Source: Bacteroidia bacterium (GTDB lineage Bacteria; Bacteroidota; Bacteroidia; Chitinophagales; Chitinophagaceae). Taken from it: a stretch of 64,000 bases of DNA. A program made the translations under genes and the position numbers. Shown here one piece after another: positions 16,551 through 24,327 of this stretch. Location of the stretch: the NCBI GenBank assembly GCA_030427635.1, contig JAUIBA010000006.1, forward strand, positions 124,001 to 188,000. The letters are read 5' to 3'. The number at the start of each line of letters is the position of its first letter. Position 1 is the first letter of the stretch. The notes under the pieces were generated by a model. That model was not told the origin of the DNA and searched no databases. It worked only from the letters and a program-made list of their open reading frames with translations.

Positions 16551-19376
16551 TTAAAACCTTAGTGCTACAGAAACATAGAAGTTGCGTCCGTATGCGTATG
16601 CATATCTGTTAGGAAATTTGTATGGACTCTGATTTTTAAAATCATAACGAAGCTGCTCATAACCTGAAAGCTTAATATCCTGATTATTCAGCAGATTGTA
16701 AATACCGGCATTGAAATTGAGCGTAGTGCGACGGGACAGTGATTTATAATATCTATTGACACTAAATGATTTACCTACACTCAAGTCTACAGTAAATGCA
16801 GATGGTAATTTTTCCTGAGCATAAATATCACGCCATTTCTGACTGGCAGGGTCTACCTTATCTGCGGCCAGCTGGGTACGCCTGTCAGGATTTACCTCTA
16901 CATAGTTACGGTCCATGTAGTTGAAATTGAGCCGGGTGTACCATCGACGGGGATTGTAACGTAAACCCACTGTATAAACAGACTGGGGACCAACTCCCAG
17001 ATAATAGTTCTTTATATACACCTCACGCGTGGTAGGCACCATACTAGGGATATTATCCTGATAGATAGAAACATCAGGACGATTAGTGTAAAAAGATTGT
17101 CCTACCGCAGCTACTGCTACAGCAGAAAGGTTATTGAGAATCTTTGCTGTAGCTGAAATCTCTGTACCCAATGAGCGGGTATTGACATTCTGCATTACAT
17201 AGTTTACAAACGACTGTATATCGGGGTCGTCATTAAAGAACCGCTTAACGAGCGTATTGCCGGTAACATCGGTAACATAACCTACCACACGCATGTTAAA
17301 GCCGGATGTACGAAGGTTATAACCTGCTTCTACTGACTGTGTGAGATATGTTTTTGCATTGTTTATTACAAAGTCGCGTGTGCGGGCAGAGATGTAAGTA
17401 TTATTAATGCCGGGAGCAGATGTAAAGTATGCGGCATTGACAAACAGGGCATTACGGGCATCTATCTTATAAGTTACTCCACCTTTTACTTTTACTGTAG
17501 AGAAGCGTTGTGCATCACTTTTCCCGTATGAGTTGTCTGGGAACAGGCCATTACGCATCAGGCCCTCACGGGTGAATGAGTTAAAACCACCTTCCACACC
17601 GGCAAACAAGTCAAAATGCGTGTAGCTGTAAGACACCTGCCCCCAGGCTGTTGTCTGCAGGGCACGGAGATAGTAGTCATAACCGTACTTGTCTCCTTCC
17701 TTAATTATTCTGTTAGGATTGTTGAGGTCGTTCTGCACATAGGTAGGATTACCTACGTTGGCCTGAGCCGCAAACTGATTGAAGTTCAGAAAGAAATCAC
17801 CACCCAGTAAGTCTGTAAGTTCTTTATAGTACTCATCCTGCTGATAAATAGACTGCAGACCTCCGTTGAGTGTAAGCTTATCGGACAGTATATGTGTAAA
17901 GTTTGTATTGAAGCTCCACTTTCTGATATCATCCACCTCATCGCGCTGAACAATAATAGAACGGGCACCTGTAACATTGTTTCCGGCTATACCATTGACA
18001 TCGTTAACAGTCTGTGTGTTGCTGTAATTATCATTATAGAGGTCGTCCCACTGTATCTGCAACAAGCCGGGGTTTGCCCTGTATGCTGCTTCGAGGGCAG
18101 CCGCCGCCTGTGGGTTAGGGTTTTGCACACCATACAGGTAGTAGTAAGGAAGATTGCGATAGTATGTAGGATTGGCACTGTAACCGTTATAAAACTCCAG
18201 ATTGGAGCGGCGGTACTGGCCAAACTCATAACCCAGGGCTGTATTCCACCGGGTACGATTAGAAGGCTTATATGTATAGTTGGCAATAACTATGGGCTGG
18301 AAAGAATTGTTTATCAGCGCGTTTCTTTTCTTACCCTGCTGATAACCCCATCCTCCATTAAAGTAGTGGTCATCTGTAATATCAAATGTCTGATCTATCT
18401 CTGCAGAAACACGCGTACGTTTTGTAGGTGCGGCAAAGGCGGTAAGATTGAACTGCCCTTTTTTCGCCACTTTACTTACAGCGCCATAAATGGAGTATGC
18501 ATCATAAAACGAGCCAGGAACATAACCTTCATTAGCCCAGCGGCGGGAACCCGAAAATGAATAAGCCCATCCCTTTGCATTTACACCACTGTTATAAGTA
18601 GCCATTACCCTGTTGCGGTAAGTACGGTTGGCAGCATAGTATGATATGCTGGCTCCTTTACGCTGATCGGCAGCAGTAGCACTGATATATGTAGAGCCTC
18701 TTGTGGAGCCAAAAGAAAACTCAGACGGGCGCAGACCATAAATGATATTACGGTCGCGGAATACATCGTTAAGTCCACCAATAAGTGATATAGGTGCAAA
18801 ACCTGTCTCAAGGTCCTGAAGCGGCACCCCATTTACCTGAACGTCGGTATTGTCATAGCCACGCGGACGGAAACGATACGGACCGAATGTGAATGCAGCA
18901 GCATTAAGAAAAGGGTCCTGATTGGCCACATAGAAACCGGCAGAGCTACCAGAGACCGCCGATGAGTTATCTTCGTCCTGACCTGCATTTTCTTCGATAG
19001 CAATAGTGGGAAGGTCTGCCCCTTGTATAGCAGATGTATCGACCGGCATGACTCTTATGACAAACATATCTGTCATAGCTGCAGAAACATCCAGTGATAC
19101 AGTATCGTTAAGGATATCAAATCCTGACACAACTATTTTCTGAGCGCCTATACCAACGCCGGAAAGCGTGAATGTACCATCTGTACCGGAAACAGAGAAA
19201 ACACTACCATCCAGCAACTGAACGCGTACATCACCTACGGGTGCATTTGTAATGCCGTTCTGCACTTTGCCCCTCACGGTACCCTTTCCTCCGCTCTGCG
19301 CCAGGACAGGTGTTAATGACGCAACTCCCAACACAAAAGTGCCAAGAACATGCTTTAGTTTATAAAAACAAATCAT
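16551..19376 (-). CDS. TonB-dependent receptor with carboxypeptidase-regulatory N-terminal domain
   Basis: 941 residues from the ATG at 19376 (an upstream ATG at 19400 lies inside the promoter). A signal peptide ends near VLAQ. Residues about 30-110 form a carboxypeptidase-regulatory-like beta-sandwich (GTVRGKVQNGITN, DGTFTLSGVGIG). A plug-like region follows (FRPRGYDNTDVQVNGVPLQD, about 178-197), then a 22-strand-type barrel ending in the terminal Phe (YVSVALRF). It imports a ligand across the outer membrane with TonB energy. The DUF5689 lipoprotein follows at once and two secreted nucleases diverge from it, which hints at nucleic-acid or phosphate products as cargo. No direct sequence proof of substrate. 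Confidence 0.9.
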   Translation of the reverse strand: MICFYKLKHVLGTFVLGVASLTPVLAQSGGKGTVRGKVQNGITNAPVGDVRVQLLDGSVFSVSGTDGTFTLSGVGIGAQKIVVSGFDILNDTVSLDVSAAMTDMFVIRVMPVDTSAIQGADLPTIAIEENAGQDEDNSSAVSGSSAGFYVANQDPFLNAAAFTFGPYRFRPRGYDNTDVQVNGVPLQDLETGFAPISLIGGLNDVFRDRNIIYGLRPSEFSFGSTRGSTYISATAADQRKGASISYYAANRTYRNRVMATYNSGVNAKGWAYSFSGSRRWANEGYVPGSFYDAYSIYGAVSKVAKKGQFNLTAFAAPTKRTRVSAEIDQTFDITDDHYFNGGWGYQQGKKRNALINNSFQPIVIANYTYKPSNRTRWNTALGYEFGQYRRSNLEFYNGYSANPTYYRNLPYYYLYGVQNPNPQAAAALEAAYRANPGLLQIQWDDLYNDNYSNTQTVNDVNGIAGNNVTGARSIIVQRDEVDDIRKWSFNTNFTHILSDKLTLNGGLQSIYQQDEYYKELTDLLGGDFFLNFNQFAAQANVGNPTYVQNDLNNPNRIIKEGDKYGYDYYLRALQTTAWGQVSYSYTHFDLFAGVEGGFNSFTREGLMRNGLFPDNSYGKSDAQRFSTVKVKGGVTYKIDARNALFVNAAYFTSAPGINNTYISARTRDFVINNAKTYLTQSVEAGYNLRTSGFNMRVVGYVTDVTGNTLVKRFFNDDPDIQSFVNYVMQNVNTRSLGTEISATAKILNNLSAVAVAAVGQSFYTNRPDVSIYQDNIPSMVPTTREVYIKNYYLGVGPQSVYTVGLRYNPRRWYTRLNFNYMDRNYVEVNPDRRTQLAADKVDPASQKWRDIYAQEKLPSAFTVDLSVGKSFSVNRYYKSLSRRTTLNFNAGIYNLLNNQDIKLSGYEQLRYDFKNQSPYKFPNRYAYAYGRNFYVSVALRF

Positions 19377-19397
19377 AGGTTCAAAAAATTCGGAGGG

Positions 19398-19405
19398 CAA
19401 AGGTA
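19398..19405 (-). promoter_or_regulatory. -7 promoter element (TACCTTTG) of the TonB receptor operon
   Basis: Exact TAnnTTTG on the minus strand, 21 nt before the ATG at 19376, in the region divergent with the nuclease genes. Confidence 0.6.
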
Positions 19406-19504
19406 GTAAGGGTTTTGCAATAATATAATATTTTTTAAACGTTGCCGGAATGCACAGGAAATGTAAAATAACTAAGTAGGCACGCTGATATGGAATATAT
19501 TTAA

Positions 19505-19512
19505 TTCCTTTG
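19505..19512 (+). promoter_or_regulatory. Possible -7 element (TTCCTTTG) of the nuclease operon
   Basis: Seven of eight match to TAnnTTTG. It overlaps the TTG at 19510, which argues that this TTG is promoter sequence and that translation starts further downstream at 19531. Confidence 0.35.
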
Positions 19513-19530
19513 CCAAAAATTTCCGGAACA

Positions 19531-20562
19531 TTGAGAAAAAACCTTCTGGCCTTACTGTCATTACTGGTATGTGCACCTGTATGGGCTCAAAAAACACAAT
19601 ATAAAGTACTGGCTATAGGCAGCTATAACTGCGAGAACCTGTTTGACACAGAGGATGACCCTGATAAAAAAGATGAAGACTTCACACCGGGTGGTGCATT
19701 CAGCTATACCCCGGCAATATATCAGCAGAAACTGCACAATATAGCTACTGTTATAGCTGAAATGGGTAGTGATGTGACTCCTGACGGGCCTGCTGTGCTG
19801 GGGCTGGTGGAGATAGAGAACGACAAAGTACTTACAGACCTGTGCACACAACCCGAAATAGCCGGGCGACATTATAAACATGTATGGTTCCCGACATCGG
19901 ACGAGCGTGGTATAAGTACGGCCCTGCTGTACAACCCAAAATACTTTACCCTGCTGCAGGCAAGGCCACTAAAGGTACCGCTGGAATCGATAGGACAGTC
20001 AAGGCCTACAAGGGACATACTGTACGTAACAGGCTTACTGAGTGGCGATACCATGCACATACTTGTGAACCACTGGCCATCAAAGAGCGGGGGCAGCACA
20101 TCAGAGCAGGGGCGAAGACTGGCGGCACAGGTATGCAAAACACTTGCCGACTCCCTGAACGCAGCAACTACAGCACCTAAAATACTGCTGATGGGCGACC
20201 TGAATGACAACCCGGACTGCTATGGCGTGCGTAAAATACTGGAGGCACAGCCCAAAAAAGACAAGCTAAAAAAAGGCGCTATATACAACCCGTGGATGAG
20301 TATGCATAAAAAAGGTATGGGTACTGAAAACTACCAGGGAGACTGGCATATGCTGGACCAGATAATGCTATCGGAAGCGCTGATAAGCAATGAGAATGAT
20401 AAATGGAAATACTACGATGCCCGCATCTTTAATAAAGACTTTCTAATAAACAAGCTGGGAAAGAGCAAAGGATTACCGCACCGCTCCTTCACCATTGCAC
20501 ATGTATGGGATAATGGCTATAGTGACCACTTTCCTGTACTTGTATATCTGATAAGTAAATAA
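19531..20562 (+). CDS. Secreted endonuclease/exonuclease/phosphatase-family protein
   Basis: 343 residues from the TTG at 19531, which gives a clean signal peptide (MRKNLLALLSLLVCAPVWAQ). The TTG at 19510 is an alternative. The EEP fold is clear: IGSYNCENLFD (N and first metal site), LGLVEIEND (catalytic Glu), the HWPSKSGG motif (catalytic His), LMGDLNDNP (metal Asp and Asn) and a terminal YSDHFPV (catalytic DH). It should cut nucleic acids or phosphoester substrates in the periplasm or outside. The T9SS-tagged endonuclease gene follows 22 bp later on the same strand. Confidence 0.9.
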   Translation: MRKNLLALLSLLVCAPVWAQKTQYKVLAIGSYNCENLFDTEDDPDKKDEDFTPGGAFSYTPAIYQQKLHNIATVIAEMGSDVTPDGPAVLGLVEIENDKVLTDLCTQPEIAGRHYKHVWFPTSDERGISTALLYNPKYFTLLQARPLKVPLESIGQSRPTRDILYVTGLLSGDTMHILVNHWPSKSGGSTSEQGRRLAAQVCKTLADSLNAATTAPKILLMGDLNDNPDCYGVRKILEAQPKKDKLKKGAIYNPWMSMHKKGMGTENYQGDWHMLDQIMLSEALISNENDKWKYYDARIFNKDFLINKLGKSKGLPHRSFTIAHVWDNGYSDHFPVLVYLISK

Positions 20563-20584
20563 CAATTAGCACGACCAAACTGAC

Positions 20585-21673
20585 ATGAACAAAATCCTGA
20601 CCATTATTGTAGCTGCCATGCTACCAATGACAGCTATGGCACAACCACCTGCAGGATACTATGACCCGGCCGAGGGGCTGGCAGGCCAGACCCTACGTGC
20701 AGCGCTAAGCAGCATCATAAGGCCACATACCAGTGTATCCTATACCCCCGGAGTATGGAATGCCTATAATACCACCGACAAAAAAGCAAGTGGTAAAATA
20801 TGGGACATATACTCGGACATACCAGGAGGAACACCTGCATATGAGTATACCTATATGACGGACCAATGCGGCAGCTCATCGCCCACGGGTGAGGATGACT
20901 GCTATAACAGGGAGCATACATGGCCGCAAAGTATGTGGACGTTTATTACAGATACACCTTTGAAAACAGACCTGTTTCATGTGTACCCTACAGATGCCTA
21001 TGTGAATGCCCAGCGCGACAATAACCCATATGGCAAGGTGGGCACTGCCACACATACTTTTACCAATGGAAGCAGGCTGGGAAATAATACGTACCCGGGG
21101 GCACCATCGGGTACCTGCTTTGAGCCTATTGATTCCTTTAAAGGTGATATAGCCCGTACTTATTTCTACATCTCTACCTGCTACCGGAATGACAGCGCTA
21201 TGTTTAACTCATGGGAGATGGCAACACTGGTGGCACTAAAACCATGGGCGGCACAGATGCTGCTGGAGTGGCACCATCTGGACCCTGTAAGCCAGAAAGA
21301 GATAAACCGCAACAACGCTATCTATGCCATACAGCATAACAGAAACCCATTTATAGACCGGCCAGAATTTGCCGACTGTATATGGGGTACCGGCACCTGT
21401 ACCACAAGCACAGGCAATATAGTACAAGCACCCAAGGGGGTACAGGTATTGCCCAACCCGGCAAGAGGCGCAGTAAATATTACATTCAGTGATGTACATA
21501 ACGAAACCTCCGTTCGTATCTATGACATAAAAGGACAACTGTTTTACAAAAGCGTAAACAGCCCTAATAACCATGTACTGCACCTTGATGTAAATAACTG
21601 GCCCAGGGGGATGTATATACTGCACATCACAGCGCCCGACAATAATGAAATACAGAAACTGATAGTACAGTAA
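20585..21673 (+). CDS. Secreted endonuclease I family nuclease with T9SS sorting domain
   Basis: 362 residues. A signal peptide ends at AMAQ. The endonuclease I (EndA-like) domain spans about residues 20-250, with NREHTWPQS (catalytic His region, about 108-116), LFHVYPTDAYVNAQRDNNPYG and the FKGDIARTYFY helix. The C-terminus from about 285 (VLPNPARGAVNI) is a T9SS type A domain, so the enzyme is exported to the surface or medium. The family cleaves DNA, some members RNA, without sequence preference. It is co-transcribed with the EEP nuclease and divergent from the TonB receptor. Confidence 0.92.
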   Translation: MNKILTIIVAAMLPMTAMAQPPAGYYDPAEGLAGQTLRAALSSIIRPHTSVSYTPGVWNAYNTTDKKASGKIWDIYSDIPGGTPAYEYTYMTDQCGSSSPTGEDDCYNREHTWPQSMWTFITDTPLKTDLFHVYPTDAYVNAQRDNNPYGKVGTATHTFTNGSRLGNNTYPGAPSGTCFEPIDSFKGDIARTYFYISTCYRNDSAMFNSWEMATLVALKPWAAQMLLEWHHLDPVSQKEINRNNAIYAIQHNRNPFIDRPEFADCIWGTGTCTTSTGNIVQAPKGVQVLPNPARGAVNITFSDVHNETSVRIYDIKGQLFYKSVNSPNNHVLHLDVNNWPRGMYILHITAPDNNEIQKLIVQ

Positions 21674-21708
21674 GTATATACTGCGAGAGAAAACAGCAGC
21701 AAAACATA

Positions 21709-21746
21709 AAAAAGCGTGTAATGGTCAACTCCATTACACGCTTTTT
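21709..21746 (+). terminator. Terminator of the nuclease operon
   Basis: A perfect 16-bp inverted repeat with arms 21709-21724 and 21731-21746 and a 6-nt loop starts with A5 and ends with T5, so it works in principle in both directions. It lies 36 bp after the endonuclease stop. Confidence 0.88.
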
Positions 21747-21792
21747 CTATTGCAGGGTACAGGGGAAAGAAGAAGGAGCTTCTATAAAAAAT

Positions 21793-21821
21793 GGAAGCTG
21801 CCGCACAAAGCGGCAACTTCC
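21793..21821 (-). terminator. Terminator of the M43 protease gene at 21847
   Basis: Arms GGAAGCTGCCGC (21793-21804) and GCGGCAACTTCC (21810-21821) pair with one mismatch around a 5-nt loop and are followed on the minus strand by a run of T. Confidence 0.75.
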
Positions 21822-21846
21822 CTACTCTACTCAACTTACGAAACAA

Positions 21847-24111
21847 TCAATATACAACCAGCTTCTTTGTGTTTTTCTGAGATCCTGTAACCGTCTGTAC
21901 AAAGTACACACCTGATGTGCGGATAGCATCGGCAGGGATAGTAACTTTTGCAGTACCACTGCTGAGGGTAACATCGGTAGTATAAACCATCTTGCCGGTA
22001 ACATCAGTTACGTACACATCGGCATGTGCAGCAGCTGCATCTTTTATTACTACCCACGCATCACCGCGTGTAGGATTAGGCACGATGCGTACATCATTAG
22101 CGGCCATACCTACATCAGATACATTGACACCCCATGCAGAAACACCTACTCTGTCCAGATAGAAGTTATTACCAGTACCCTGAAGCGTATTGGCACCTAC
22201 ACCCGGCTTATAACGGAACCGGAACACTACATATGAAGTACGTGCAGCAACCGGGATATTAATAGCTTTCTGTGCCCAGTCTGACATAACAGATGGTGTA
22301 TAGGCAACATTTACTACCCCTTTATTACACAGCTCATTCTTAGTCATTACATTCAGCTTTGTCCATGAATGCTTCTTATCTGTAGAGTACTCTATGATAA
22401 GAGAGTCATTAATGTTGGTAGTAATAGAACTACGTGACGCACCAGAGTAATTGAAATACAGGAAGCAGTCGCCCGACTCATATCCGCTGAGATCGAATGG
22501 AACACTGTACAGGTCATCAAAGTCACCAGCCGGAGTGCCTTTAAACAAATCAACACCTACACGCGCATCAAAACCTTCATACATCATAGATGCGTTGTCA
22601 TAAAGACCGGTATTAGCCAGTTTCCACCTGAAGTTATTATTGTAATAGTTGAAGAAAGGCCATTTATCTCTTTTGCCGCCCTCTGCAAACTCCTCTAAAT
22701 AGCCGCTACGAGGGTCAATGCCCTCACGGTCTGCAACAAATACAGCTTTGGGATAAGTAGTAGTGGTAGTACCAGAGTTATTACCCGTGGCACTGAGGGT
22801 AATATCTACCCAGCCTGGCTCAGCAAACCTGTTAGGGAATGCGCCATTAATAGCAGAATAGCTTGTGTGATTCAGCGTAGGGTTAATAGCGCTATTGCTA
22901 AAAGACCATGATGTAGCTGTTACGGTATCGCGCCAGCTTTTATTGGTAAAGAACAGGTTCACATCGGGGAAAGTAAACAGAGTGATAACTGATGACGTAA
23001 CCGAGGCACGTGTTACAAACTCTGTAACCGGAGGTAAGTCGGGCGTGGGTGCCAGTGCACCGGTAGCTGCAAGGTTTGAGCTATCCCATAGGTTGTCACG
23101 ACCACCTATGTTGTTATTCAACGCTGCACGCATGCGCCATACCTGACCGATAGTAAGCATATGGTGCGGGCATGAAGAATAGTCCATCACATTTTGTGTG
23201 TTGGTAGTATCAGGATAATTGACAAAAGAGTCTGCTATACCGGATGTGCTGGTATACATCTTGTAGTAGCTGGCAGCACATAATGTATCGAAGAGATCAC
23301 AGGTGCTGAAATGACCATCGGTAGGAGGCGTATCATCTACCCCATCATCACCACAGATACCGGATGCCGGGCCTGCACTATTTGTAGACCATGGATGCAA
23401 CAGATTAAAGTAGTGGCCTACCTCATGCTCCATGGTATTGCGGTCATTGATATAGGAGTATCCGGTAATTACACCATCGGTATAAGGGAATGCCTCGGCC
23501 GATGCAGGGAATGTAGAATATGCAAGCGTAGTACCTGTCGCAGGCGACATGCCTATACGATTCTCCAGCCAGATATTGAAATAGCTGCGTGGAGGCCATT
23601 GGTCCATCTTAGCCTGATCATCGCCACCAGCAGTAAGATAAGAAAGCCTGCGTGTGATACCTGTGGTAGGGCGGCCTACAGGATCTATAGTAGCAAGGTG
23701 AAAGCGAATCTTTGCATTACCTATATAAGGGCGGAATGGCGCTATAATACCGGAAAGGTCATTCTGCATACTATAGAAGTTATTCAGATTGGCAATCATC
23801 ACATAGATGTTGCTATCCTTTACATATTCAGCGCCATAATTGTGAATGATATGTACCACTACCGGTATGTCATAATAATCGGTATCATTATGTACAGCTG
23901 TAGTTTTCATAGCAACGGGCATTGCCGATGCCTGAGCGGCCATATATGCCTGTATCTGGTCATTCATCTGCCGCTCGTATTCTGCTACGGCAGGGCTTTG
24001 TGCTTTATAACGCTGATGCATTTCATCAGCAGCACAGGGATAATGCTGTGCGTAAGTGCTACCGCCGAGCAGAGATGCCACAACGGCGAGATAGAGATAG
24101 TTTTTTTTCAT
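21847..24111 (-). CDS. Secreted M43 family zinc metalloprotease with T9SS sorting domain (paralogue A)
   Basis: 754 residues from the ATG at 24111; the upstream ATG at 24153 gives a poor signal peptide. After the signal peptide and a propeptide-like region, the pappalysin-type catalytic motif HEVGHYFNLLH lies at residues 229-239, with a following GDDGVDDTPPT loop (DxxxDTP) and an NVMDYSSC Met-turn. Next come a PKD-like domain and a MAM/jelly-roll-like domain (about 480-680). The C-terminal 80 residues (VPNPTRGDAW start, KLVVY end) are a T9SS type A domain. It is one of three paralogues in the window and sits directly downstream of paralogue B. Confidence 0.9.
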   Translation of the reverse strand: MKKNYLYLAVVASLLGGSTYAQHYPCAADEMHQRYKAQSPAVAEYERQMNDQIQAYMAAQASAMPVAMKTTAVHNDTDYYDIPVVVHIIHNYGAEYVKDSNIYVMIANLNNFYSMQNDLSGIIAPFRPYIGNAKIRFHLATIDPVGRPTTGITRRLSYLTAGGDDQAKMDQWPPRSYFNIWLENRIGMSPATGTTLAYSTFPASAEAFPYTDGVITGYSYINDRNTMEHEVGHYFNLLHPWSTNSAGPASGICGDDGVDDTPPTDGHFSTCDLFDTLCAASYYKMYTSTSGIADSFVNYPDTTNTQNVMDYSSCPHHMLTIGQVWRMRAALNNNIGGRDNLWDSSNLAATGALAPTPDLPPVTEFVTRASVTSSVITLFTFPDVNLFFTNKSWRDTVTATSWSFSNSAINPTLNHTSYSAINGAFPNRFAEPGWVDITLSATGNNSGTTTTTYPKAVFVADREGIDPRSGYLEEFAEGGKRDKWPFFNYYNNNFRWKLANTGLYDNASMMYEGFDARVGVDLFKGTPAGDFDDLYSVPFDLSGYESGDCFLYFNYSGASRSSITTNINDSLIIEYSTDKKHSWTKLNVMTKNELCNKGVVNVAYTPSVMSDWAQKAINIPVAARTSYVVFRFRYKPGVGANTLQGTGNNFYLDRVGVSAWGVNVSDVGMAANDVRIVPNPTRGDAWVVIKDAAAAHADVYVTDVTGKMVYTTDVTLSSGTAKVTIPADAIRTSGVYFVQTVTGSQKNTKKLVVY

Positions 24112-24240
24112 CCGAGTTCTTTTATGGGTTTGACTTAATAAATGATGTGACATAGAATTATCTGCTGCGCATAATGCAATGCGCAGGTCAGGGAATCAGT
24201 GCCTGTCTTATATGAAAAGACGTAACCCACATAAAAAAAC

Positions 24241-24296
24241 TTGGGTGCAGTATGAAAAAAAACAGGAATTACCTCTTTTTCTCACCCTGCACCCAA
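24241..24296 (-). terminator. Terminator of the M43 protease gene at 24328
   Basis: Arms TTGGGTGCAG (24241-24250) and CTGCACCCAA (24287-24296) enclose a 36-nt loop with further A/T pairing potential. The minus strand continues with TTTTTTTATG. Confidence 0.7.
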
Positions 24297-24327
24297 TTAT
24301 TGAGTACCAGTTAATAAAACAACCCTA

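Noticed and set aside
17892-18560. 222-codon plus-strand ORF inside the TonB receptor gene
   Set aside because: Antisense to a clear TonB receptor coding sequence, with no recognisable domain.
23311-24138. 275-codon plus-strand ORF opposite the M43 gene
   Set aside because: The M43 frame has zinc motif, signal peptide and sorting domain; the opposite frame shows none of these.
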